This document shows positions 1 to 5,364 of a stretch of DNA of 5,364 nt, one piece after another. Both the position numbers and the translations under genes were made by a program. The notes below the pieces were generated by a model. The model had not been told where the DNA came from, ran no database searches, and worked only from the letters and a program-made list of their open reading frames with translations. How positions within the stretch are numbered: the stretch's first letter is position 1; each line of letters starts with the position of its first letter. The stretch comes from Flavobacteriales bacterium (GTDB lineage: Bacteria > Bacteroidota > Bacteroidia > Flavobacteriales_D > Sanyastnellaceae), in NCBI GenBank assembly GCA_030728235.1, contig JANRAA010000136.1:1-5364 (forward strand). Reading direction: 5' to 3'.

Positions 1-177
1 GTAGGACTAATGTCAGGATTAGTAGTAACAACATTTGTAATATCAAGATTATTAATAGATAATGATATATTGAATAATTATCCAATAATTTATTCATTAA
101 TGTTTATAGCATTAGGAATAATAGCATTTAGCTTTATAATTGAATTTATTTATAAAAAATTAGAACTAAAAAAATAA
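1..177 (+). CDS. C-terminal part of an AT-rich small membrane protein (unrecognised)
   Basis: Frame 1 is open from the window edge to a TAA at 175-177, giving 58 residues. The N-terminus most likely lies outside the window; an ATG at 10-12 is a possible internal start but nothing upstream supports it. The peptide is strongly hydrophobic: one segment at about residues 1-19 (partial) and a second at about 29-51, rich in Ile, Phe and Leu, followed by a short basic tail ending ELKK. This suggests two membrane helices with a cytoplasmic basic end. No family is recognised. Codon use is extreme: Ile is mainly ATA, Leu mainly TTA, and G+C is about 19% (33 of 177 bases), far below the neighbouring genes. 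The stop lies only seven bases before an attC-like hairpin, so it may be a gene cassette or other acquired DNA. That origin is inference; the open frame and composition are seen directly. Confidence 0.6.
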   Translation, partial: VGLMSGLVVTTFVISRLLIDNDILNNYPIIYSLMFIALGIIAFSFIIEFIYKKLELKK

Positions 178-182
178 CGAAA

Positions 183-251
183 ACACAACAATATGTATAA
201 TGCATAACTACCCTGCGGGATAGCTACGACATCATACATGAAACGTTGTCC
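183..251 (+). repeat. attC-like imperfect hairpin (candidate integron cassette recombination site)
   Basis: The outer arms ACAAC (185-189) and GTTGT (245-249) pair. They are followed by an unpaired spacer (190-192 against 240-244), then a 6-bp stem ATGTAT (193-198) with ATACAT (234-239). Further in are broken short pairings, then a tip stem CTACCC (208-213) with GGGATAG (217-223), a three-base loop and a bulged A at 220. This order (R box, unpaired central spacer, L box, bulged extrahelical bases, variable tip) is the layout of attC sites. The left box ACACAAC matches RYYYAAC at six of seven positions; the right box GTTGTCC matches GTTRRRY less well, at five of seven. No integrase or second site is in the window. 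It could instead be a REP-like element or a bidirectional terminator, although no T tract follows it. Confidence 0.45.
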
Positions 252-253
252 GC

Positions 254-598
254 CTATTTAAAATTAGCCGTTATCCTTTTTCTGTCTTCATTTTCCTTGT
301 CGCTCTTATGATACAATTCAATGAACGTTATCTTCCGTTCCTCGGGATAGTGAGCATAAATTAATCGCAAACCTGAGTTTACTCCTCTTCCTTTTATAGA
401 CTTGCACGCAATTTTCTTAACCTTGATTACACACGTTTCTAAACCCAAATGATCAATGCGAAAATTAAATGGTGGTCGTTCGTCGGGTGTAACTTCCAAC
501 ACGCGTTTAACCACATCTAAATCGTCATTGAGCGTTCTGTATTTTTTTAGAAGGTGCTTCAAATCCTTCTTAAATTCACTTAATTCGTCAAAGGTCAT
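254..598 (-). CDS. RelE/HigB-like toxin of a type II toxin-antitoxin pair
   Basis: This 114-residue protein has the size and layout of the RelE/ParE/HigB superfamily, whose RelE and HigB members cut mRNA on the ribosome. A charged N-terminal helical part (about 5-35, with FKKDLKHLLKKY) is followed by a beta-rich core: VIKVKKIACKSIKG (57-70), SGLRLIYAHY (75-84) and ITFIELYHKSD (90-100). The G-x-R-x-x-Y strand followed by a second strand ending in YHKSD is the usual RelE signature; Arg78, Tyr81 and Lys98 are candidate functional residues. The ATG overlaps the antitoxin stop as ATGA (598-595), and GAGG lies four bases upstream, so translational coupling is likely. The stop lies three bases from the attC-like hairpin. 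The toxin family is called from motifs only; mRNase activity is inferred, and a ParE-like target cannot be excluded. Confidence 0.75.
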   Translation of the reverse strand: MTFDELSEFKKDLKHLLKKYRTLNDDLDVVKRVLEVTPDERPPFNFRIDHLGLETCVIKVKKIACKSIKGRGVNSGLRLIYAHYPEERKITFIELYHKSDKENEDRKRITANFK

Positions 599-1395
599 TG
601 TGCCTCAATTTCATCTCCATAGTTTCTCACTGAGAAAGGTGCGTCTCTATAAAATGCCAATTCATAGTTTATTTCTTCCCCTTCTTTGGAAGCCAGCCAA
701 GGCATATCTTTATGAGAATAGTTGCTGATCGCAGCAGCCGACCAGTCGCTCATTTGTTCTATAACCCTGTCGATGATTTCTGTTTCACTTGCCTTTAGTT
801 CGGTTAAATCAGCTTTCTCCAATGGTAAATATCGCGTTTGTGGATAACCGTGATATTCGGTTTTTACCCTTTGCAACTGACCTTTTTCAATCATTTGCCC
901 AATGATCGTGTCCAGCTTCTGCGGTACTGGCCCAAAGGGTAATTTGCGATACTTTGCTCCAGTTAAATGCTCTTCGTACAATTCATAATAATTGAAGTCT
1001 GAGAAATACAGCAACTTATAAAGTACCGTCTCACCAACATTTGGCTTGCCAGCACATCGCTCAAGGATGTACAATAAGACATTTTTGAACTTGCTAATTT
1101 GAAGCGTTGGTACAGAAATGCGTTCTTCTTCCTTTCCCTTTATTTCTTCTGAGCTGTCAATCTCTTGGCTTGCCGAGAAGTCTTTCGACATGAAATAGTC
1201 CAACGAAAACTCCAAAATCATCGAAAATCGCTGCAGTTCAAGTATATCAACGCTTCTATTTCCTAACTCAATTTGTGCCAACGACGGGCGAGAAATCTTG
1301 ACGCTTTTGGCCAAATCTTCCTGCGATAATCCTTTCATTTTGCGAAGCTCAGCTATCCGTTGGCCTATTTGCTTTTGTGACAATTTTGTGCTCAT
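595..1395 (-). CDS. XRE-family antitoxin with Panacea (DUF4065/SocA-like) domain
   Basis: This 266-residue protein has two domains. Residues about 9-67 form a Cro/C1-type helix-turn-helix: IAELRKMKGLSQEDLAKSVK, then SRPSLAQIELGNRS as the recognition region, then LQRFSMILEFSLDYF. A Glu/Lys/Ser-rich linker (about 70-98) leads into a Panacea/DUF4065 domain (about 103-252), seen in KLLYFSDFNYYELY (127-140), AKYRKLPFGPVP (147-158), LDTIIGQMIEKG (161-172) and SHKDMPW (227-233). Panacea proteins are known as antitoxins that neutralise unrelated toxin types, and SocA belongs to this family. It is the first gene of a two-gene operon; its TGA overlaps the toxin start. The likely role is to bind and inactivate the toxin through the C-terminal domain and repress the operon through the helix-turn-helix. 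The ATG start has GAGAGA nine bases upstream and leaves a complete HTH. Confidence 0.85.
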   Translation of the reverse strand: MSTKLSQKQIGQRIAELRKMKGLSQEDLAKSVKISRPSLAQIELGNRSVDILELQRFSMILEFSLDYFMSKDFSASQEIDSSEEIKGKEEERISVPTLQISKFKNVLLYILERCAGKPNVGETVLYKLLYFSDFNYYELYEEHLTGAKYRKLPFGPVPQKLDTIIGQMIEKGQLQRVKTEYHGYPQTRYLPLEKADLTELKASETEIIDRVIEQMSDWSAAAISNYSHKDMPWLASKEGEEINYELAFYRDAPFSVRNYGDEIEAQ

Positions 1396-1412
1396 ATCAA
1401 TTTATCTCTCGC

Positions 1413-1426
1413 TGTTTCACGAAACA
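1413..1426. promoter_or_regulatory. Inverted repeat TGTTTC-AC-GAAACA, candidate operator
   Basis: Perfect 6-bp arms with a 2-base spacer lie 18 bases upstream of the antitoxin start, in the probable 5' leader of the operon. Short palindromes of this size are typical binding sites for dimeric XRE repressors. The operator role is inferred; the repeat itself is seen. Confidence 0.35.
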
Positions 1427-1436
1427 AAATTACTCA

Positions 1437-1464
1437 ATGTTTGAAAAAATAACAAACATATGTT
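1437..1464. promoter_or_regulatory. Overlapping inverted repeats over the antitoxin promoter region
   Basis: Arms ATGTTTG (1437-1443) and CAAACAT (1453-1459) form a 7-bp inverted repeat with a 9-base A-rich spacer. It overlaps the perfect 10-base palindrome AACATATGTT (1455-1464). A further repeat ACATTT-GCT-AAATGT lies at 1485-1499. Together they cover the candidate -7 element for the toxin-antitoxin operon, which fits autorepression by the HTH antitoxin. In AT-rich DNA some palindromes arise by chance, so individual sites are uncertain. Confidence 0.35.
1453..1460 (-). promoter_or_regulatory. Candidate -7 element TATGTTTG of the toxin-antitoxin operon
   Basis: Read on the minus strand, this matches the Bacteroidota -7 consensus TAnnTTTG exactly. 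It lies 57 bases upstream of the antitoxin ATG, leaving a leader of roughly 50 bases. A TTTG at 1479-1476 could serve as a -33 element, but the 15-base gap is shorter than usual. The match is seen; promoter function is inferred. Confidence 0.35.
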
Positions 1465-1575
1465 CTAAAATAAAACAAATGGTAACATTTGCTAAATGTG
1501 AAGCCAACACAATTTGCCGGAACCATTAATAGCCCCAAAAAAACCAAATGCCCAACAACTTCGAATCTTTCAGAA

Positions 1576-1583
1576 TAAATTTG
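1576..1583 (+). promoter_or_regulatory. Candidate -7 element TAAATTTG for the hydrolase lipoprotein gene
   Basis: This is an exact match to the Bacteroidota -7 consensus TAnnTTTG, 37 bases upstream of the ATG at 1621, which would give a leader of about 30 bases. No good -33 TTTG is seen at the normal distance, so confidence is limited. The leader before the ATG is A-rich and has no Shine-Dalgarno sequence, as is common in this phylum. Confidence 0.35.
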
Positions 1584-1620
1584 AATGCATAAACCAACGT
1601 AGACCGAAAGCAAAACTCAA

Positions 1621-2544
1621 ATGACTCGCATTTCCATTCTTTTATTTCTCCTTGTCTTTGTTGCATGCTCAGACAATACCGTCGTTGATCCTGGTGTTCA
1701 AAGTGAACTTGCCGTGCCCACTGCCATCGTCTCCAACGATTATGAGATTGTTGTACCCGCAAAACAAGATGCGCTGCTCGTCTTATTCCCTTGTCTGCCC
1801 TGCAATGCTGAAAATACAAAGACTGAATTCAACATTCTAGACATCGCTTTAGCCAATAACGTTGCTGTCTTGTTGATGAATTACAATCAGCATTTATGGA
1901 TGTCTGAAACGGAGAAGGCTGAACTCGAAAAAATCCTTGTCGATGCTGTGAGTAAGCACGGCGTAAACACAAGCAATACATACATCGGAGGCTTTTCGGG
2001 TGGAGGCAATGTGTCACTTCTTTTAACAGATTATTTGAAATCAATGGGTTCGAGTATTCAGCCAAAAGGAGTTTTCATTGCCGATTCTCCTATCGACTTA
2101 TTTGGACTCTATGAAAATGCAAAGAAGACAATTCAAAAGAGTGTTTCAGAAACTGCTGTGGAAGAAGCAAATTGGATTGTTGAAACTTTTGATGCAGAAT
2201 TTGGAGTGGGAGATACCGCCTTGGCGAGCTATTCGAAGCTGTCTCCCTACCTTTCTAAGACCAAGGCGATGGAGAATTTATCGCATTTGAATGGACTTAA
2301 AATCAGACTGTATTCAGAACCCGATACCCTGTGGTGGAAGGAAAATAGACAGGTAGATTATGAAGATATGAATGCCTGTTTCATAGAAAAAATGGCAATA
2401 AGTTTAACTGAACTGTATGGAAATGATCACCTTGAGTACATCAAAACCACGAATAAAGGCTATCGAGCAAATGGCGATAGGCACCCCCACAGTTGGTCGA
2501 TAATTGATAGTCAAGATTTAGTAAATTGGATGCTTTCAAAGTAA
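1621..2544 (+). CDS. Putative alpha/beta-hydrolase lipoprotein (esterase/peptidase-like)
   Basis: This 307-residue protein begins with a lipoprotein signal: MTR, a hydrophobic stretch and a lipobox ending FVAC, so Cys16 should be lipidated. The body fits an alpha/beta hydrolase. Strand ALLVLFPCLP (51-60) sits where the oxyanion-hole strand is expected, AVLLMNYN (82-89) is the next strand, and YIGGFSGGGN (121-130) is the nucleophile elbow with Ser126 in G-x-S-x-G. LKIRLYSEPD (226-235) places Asp235 as a possible acid, and RHPHSW (287-292) offers His288 or His290 as the base. The substrate is unknown; the cell-envelope location follows from the lipobox. An unusual CLPC (Cys58-Cys61) lies in the putative oxyanion loop. 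The propeller lipoprotein gene starts 70 bases downstream on the same strand, so cotranscription is possible. The family call rests on motif order, not on close recognition. Confidence 0.65.
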   Translation: MTRISILLFLLVFVACSDNTVVDPGVQSELAVPTAIVSNDYEIVVPAKQDALLVLFPCLPCNAENTKTEFNILDIALANNVAVLLMNYNQHLWMSETEKAELEKILVDAVSKHGVNTSNTYIGGFSGGGNVSLLLTDYLKSMGSSIQPKGVFIADSPIDLFGLYENAKKTIQKSVSETAVEEANWIVETFDAEFGVGDTALASYSKLSPYLSKTKAMENLSHLNGLKIRLYSEPDTLWWKENRQVDYEDMNACFIEKMAISLTELYGNDHLEYIKTTNKGYRANGDRHPHSWSIIDSQDLVNWMLSK

Positions 2545-2614
2545 GTTGTAATCGACAAATTAAAGTTGCAAGGTTACCATTATTCGAATTTAACAAGTAT
2601 CATCTTCAGAAATT

Positions 2615-3688
2615 ATGGTGCCATTCAAATCAATGCTCTACCTACTTGTCCTCTTAAATTTATCCGTTTCCTGCGCGCAATCAACAGCCAACAAAGAGGG
2701 GAGTGCCGTTGTCGAAACAAGCAGTATTGCGAATTCAACTGCACAGACTGATACGCTGAAGTTCACCTCTGACATTCGTTCCATAATGCAAGACAAGAAT
2801 GGGAATTATTGGTTGGGCAGCCATCAAGAAGGAGTGTGCATGTTTGATGGTAACTCATACAAGTACTTTACAACCAAAGAAGGATTGATAGATCAGCAGG
2901 TTCGCTCAATACAAGAAGATAAAAACGGAAACATTTGGTTCGGCACTGCGAATGGAGTCAGCATGTACGATGGTGTGAAGTTCACGAACTATCCTAACGA
3001 CGCAAGTAATCCTCAATCCGACTGGGATGTTATAGCCGATGACTTGTGGTTTAATGCAGGGGTGAATGAAGGTGTGAATGTGTTCGATGGTATGCGAATG
3101 AACTACTTTTCATTCCCTAAAAAAGCGAGTGTTGAACCGTTTTCGGCTCATCAGGTTACCGGCATTTCAAAATCGGTCGACGGAAAAGTATGGATAGCAA
3201 CGTATGACGATTTGTTCTGTTTCGATGGGAACACGCTATTTATGCTTGATTCTTTGCAGGTGACGTTGCAGAATGGTGACTATGTGCACATACGAAGTAT
3301 TCTTGCTGATTCAAGAGGTCGATTGTGGATCGGAAACAATGGAATTGGTGTTATGCTTCATCATGGAAACACAACCATCAATTTTTCAGATGAAAATGGA
3401 TTGATTCATGCTAACAGCGGCAGAAATGGAGATCACTCACCTGCTGGCACATTGGAACATGTCTTCGCCATTAAAGAAGATGCAGTAGGTAACATCTGGT
3501 TTGCCGACAGAGATGCAGGCGTTTGGAGATTTGACGGTGAGAATATGACCAACTATTTGATCGCTGAGGGCGCTTCAAATCCCATGGCGTGGTGCATCTA
3601 TACCGACAACAAAGGCAATTTACTTTTCGGAGCAACAGATGGTCACGTGTACAAGTTTAGTGGTGACTCGTTCACTGAGTTTTTCTGA
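2615..3688 (+). CDS. Stand-alone two-component-regulator-type beta-propeller lipoprotein
   Basis: The 357-residue product has a signal peptide and a lipobox ending SVSC (Cys20), followed by a Ser/Thr/Ala-rich linker to about residue 48. The rest is repeats of the Reg_prop type, in the pattern I-x-D-K-N-G-N-x-W-F-G then V-x-x-Y/F-D-G-x-x-F-x-x-Y. Clear units begin near residues 54, 96, 181, 226, 283 and 325, with a degenerate one near 137 (DDLWFNAG then VNVFDG), giving about seven blades. In the hybrid two-component sensors of Bacteroidota such propellers form the periplasmic sensing part. Here there is no membrane anchor, kinase or regulator domain, and the protein ends right after the last blade. 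It probably acts as an envelope binding or scaffold protein; its ligand is unknown. ATG at 2633 (Met7) is an alternative start that also leaves a signal peptide. No strong promoter is seen in the 70-base gap upstream. Confidence 0.8.
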   Translation: MVPFKSMLYLLVLLNLSVSCAQSTANKEGSAVVETSSIANSTAQTDTLKFTSDIRSIMQDKNGNYWLGSHQEGVCMFDGNSYKYFTTKEGLIDQQVRSIQEDKNGNIWFGTANGVSMYDGVKFTNYPNDASNPQSDWDVIADDLWFNAGVNEGVNVFDGMRMNYFSFPKKASVEPFSAHQVTGISKSVDGKVWIATYDDLFCFDGNTLFMLDSLQVTLQNGDYVHIRSILADSRGRLWIGNNGIGVMLHHGNTTINFSDENGLIHANSGRNGDHSPAGTLEHVFAIKEDAVGNIWFADRDAGVWRFDGENMTNYLIAEGASNPMAWCIYTDNKGNLLFGATDGHVYKFSGDSFTEFF

Positions 3689-4029
3689 ATCGAAGTTCGG
3701 CTGAATGTCACCAGTCATCATCATTTCGCGCTGTTGCATGATTGTTTGCCATATAATTTATAGCACGACTTAGTTTGGAATGCAACGAATGGAAGTGTGC
3801 TAGCATTGAGAAAGAGAAACGAGTCAAATCAAGACAGGGAGATAAGAGAATATACATTGAATATGCGTTAAGCATAGCTGCTTTGAACGGCTTAAACACT
3901 TGAACTTTCAGATGCACCGTTTGCTTGAAATGTCAGATTTGCAATGGATTAGTGTTAAAACACATTCCTTTTTAAACCATTTCAGAATTCTCTGGTCAAT
4001 TCGATATATTCCAACATATTTCCGTCGAT
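3689..4029. other. Intergenic stretch of 341 bases without a convincing gene
   Basis: No open frame here looks like a protein. No hairpin with a T tract is seen after the propeller gene, and no exact TAnnTTTG promoter was found ahead of the peroxidase gene. The only local structure noted is a short inverted repeat GTGTT-AA-AACAC at 3952-3963, about 70 bases before the peroxidase start. It may be chance or a regulator site. Confidence 0.5.
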
Positions 4030-5215
4030 ATGACCAATCATAAATCATTCATAGTCGCCTCATTTGTGTTTTTGGGACTTGGTATCTTTTCATGTACCAA
4101 AGATGAACCTGTTGAACCAGTTGAATCAGTTGTTGGTCGAAGTTTGAACTTGCCTGAAATCCCTTTTGATTATGCAAGTCTGAACTTGCCAAGTCACTTT
4201 ACAACCGAAGCAGGAGGTCCTTTAACTACGTCCATCATCGGTATAGACAATACTCCCGCTAACAATCCAATTACAAACGATGGCGCAACTCTAGGAAGGG
4301 TGTTGTTTTACGATAAAAATCTGAGTGCAAATGGCACCGTCGCATGCGCTTCTTGTCACAAGCAAAGCAAAGGATTTTCGGATGATGCGACGTTAAGTTT
4401 AGGTTTTGATGGAGGTACCACAGGCAGGCATTCAATGACGCTCATCAATGCAAGGTACTATCAACGCGGACGGTTTTTTTTGGGATGAACGAGCAACTAC
4501 CTTGGAGGAGCAGGTGTTGATGCCGTTCCAAGATCCTGTGGAAATGGGGATGACGTTGGAACAGGTTGTAAATGAAGTTCAAGAACAATCGTTTTACACA
4601 GAACTGTTTCAGAATGCTTTTGGATCAACAGAAATCAATTCTGAACGAATAGCCCAAGCATTAGCCCAGTTCGTCCGCAGCATTGTCAGTTATTCTAGCA
4701 AATATGACCTCGGACGGTCAATGGTTACGAACCCTGGAGCGGATTTTCCGAATTTTTCTACTGAAGAGAATACCGGGAAAAATATATTTTTTCAAACGAT
4801 ACCCAATGGTGGCGGCGCTTGTTTTGGATGCCATACAACGGAAGCATTTGTTAGTGCCAATCCGGGTCCACAAAACAATGGACTTGATTTAATGACCACA
4901 GACGAGGGTGCTGGTGCCGTTTTTAACAACCCAATTTTTGATGGCCGTTTTAAAACTTCAACCCTTCGAAATATAGAGCATACAGCGCCTTACATGCACG
5001 ATGGCAGATTTGCTACACTAGAAGAGGCAGTAGAACATTACAACAGCGGAATTCAAGCCCATCCGACCCTATCGCCTGCATTACTAGACGTTGATGGGAA
5101 TCCTGTTCAACGGAACTTGTCGGATTCTGATAAAACCGCTTTGGTGGCATTCCTGAAGACGCTGACCGATGATAGCGTAAGTTCAGAGGAGAAATGGAGT
5201 GATCCTTTTCAGTAG
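4030..5215 (+). pseudogene. Dihaem cytochrome c peroxidase (MauG/CCP family) lipoprotein, frameshifted
   Basis: Enzymes of this family reduce H2O2 with electrons from a small cytochrome, or carry out related oxidations, in the periplasm. The first frame (4030-4488, 152 residues) has a signal peptide with lipobox IFSC (Cys22) followed by acidic residues, then haem site CASCH (106-110; bases 4345-4359) and TGRHSMTLINARYY (131-144). It stops just after a T8 run. The frame ending at 5215 continues exactly at FFWDERATTLEEQ. Deleting one T gives one protein of 394 residues, a normal family length. The second part has Trp, Gln and Glu (WDERATTLEEQ, then PVEMG) where the Pseudomonas CCP has Trp94, Gln104 and Glu114. 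It also has haem site CFGCH (bases 4820-4834), and TAPYMHDG with the probable Met ligand of the high-potential haem. As written the gene is broken, but all other conserved parts look intact, so a sequencing error, phase variation or slippage are alternatives to decay. Confidence 0.85.
4474..4481 (+). other. T8 homopolymer at the peroxidase frameshift
   Basis: Eight T residues between CGG and GGG. With seven T the codons read Arg-Phe-Phe-Trp-Asp-Glu-Arg, the family motif; with eight T the frame reaches TGA at 4486-4488. The break is therefore located precisely to this run. Such runs are prone to replication slippage, polymerase slippage and read error. Confidence 0.9.
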
Positions 5216-5364
5216 GAATTGACGAAGTCTGTATTTCACAATTGAGCTGCAGACGCGCCTGATGTCAAAGCGGATTTAAAGAAGGCAGTTGCTTAGCGTA
5301 TCAAATGTCTGAGCATCTTTTAATCGGTGACTCTGACTTTGTGCGCGATTGAACTTAAATTGAG

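Noticed and set aside
456..728. Plus-strand open frame of 90 codons
   Set aside because: It lies antisense to the toxin and antitoxin genes, which have clear family motifs; its peptide is low-complexity and Ser/Leu/Arg-rich with no recognisable domain.
1550..1556. GCCCAAC, a perfect match to the attC left box RYYYAAC
   Set aside because: No matching GTTRRRY box or inverted pairing follows within attC distance, so there is no second site to close a cassette around the toxin-antitoxin operon.
1526..1819. Minus-strand open frame of 97 codons
   Set aside because: It overlaps the signal peptide region of the hydrolase lipoprotein in antisense; the peptide is rich in Arg, Trp and Gln with no family resemblance.
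1829..2065. Minus-strand open frame of 78 codons
   Set aside because: Antisense to the hydrolase core, including the nucleophile elbow; no domain is seen.
3708..3917. Minus-strand open frame of 69 codons in the intergenic gap
   Set aside because: Although it lies in otherwise empty sequence, the peptide has no recognisable motif, and the start has no clear ribosome site or promoter. It may be chance; database conservation would be needed to keep it.
5227..5254. GTCTG/CAGAC inverted repeat after the peroxidase gene, considered as a terminator
   Set aside because: The arms are only five bases with an 18-base loop and no T tract follows.
5216..5364. Search for a gene in the last 149 bases
   Set aside because: Plus-strand frames from ATG are very short, and the longest minus-strand stretches are interrupted by stops after about 27 codons; nothing is supported.

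Overview
The window most resembles a member of the Bacteroidota, probably a marine or freshwater flavobacterium-like organism. Three consecutive plus-strand genes encode secreted lipoproteins. One is a two-component-regulator-type beta-propeller and one a dihaem cytochrome c peroxidase of the MauG/CCP family. Two upstream regions carry TAnnTTTG, the Bacteroidota -7 promoter element, and most plus-strand starts lack a strong Shine-Dalgarno sequence. The taxon is an inference; no rRNA or marker gene is present.

Left part (1-1395), accessory in character. The window opens inside a very AT-rich membrane-protein gene (about 19% G+C over 1-177, clearly lower than the rest). Seven bases after its stop comes a long imperfect hairpin (183-251) with the layout of an integron attC site: short outer boxes, an unpaired spacer, a second paired box, bulged bases and a GC-richer tip. 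Immediately beyond it, on the minus strand, is a two-gene toxin-antitoxin operon. The first gene (1395-595) encodes an antitoxin with an N-terminal XRE helix-turn-helix and a C-terminal Panacea (DUF4065/SocA-like) domain. The second (598-254) encodes a RelE/HigB-like toxin. The two overlap by ATGA. The upstream region (1396-1500) holds several inverted repeats lying over a candidate promoter, as expected for autorepression.

Right part (1621-5215), plus strand. First is a putative alpha/beta-hydrolase lipoprotein with a GFSGG nucleophile elbow. Second is a free-standing, probably seven-bladed, Reg_prop-type propeller lipoprotein. After a 341-base gap without a convincing gene comes a dihaem peroxidase lipoprotein. 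Its reading frame is broken by one extra T in a run of eight T at 4474-4481; removing one T restores a 394-residue protein with both CxxCH haem sites and the expected catalytic residues. The last 149 bases show no supported feature.

The most interesting points are the attC-like hairpin between an alien AT-rich gene and a toxin-antitoxin operon, the pairing of a Panacea antitoxin with a RelE-like toxin, and the homopolymer frameshift in the peroxidase. I see no strong evidence for a wholly new multi-gene system.
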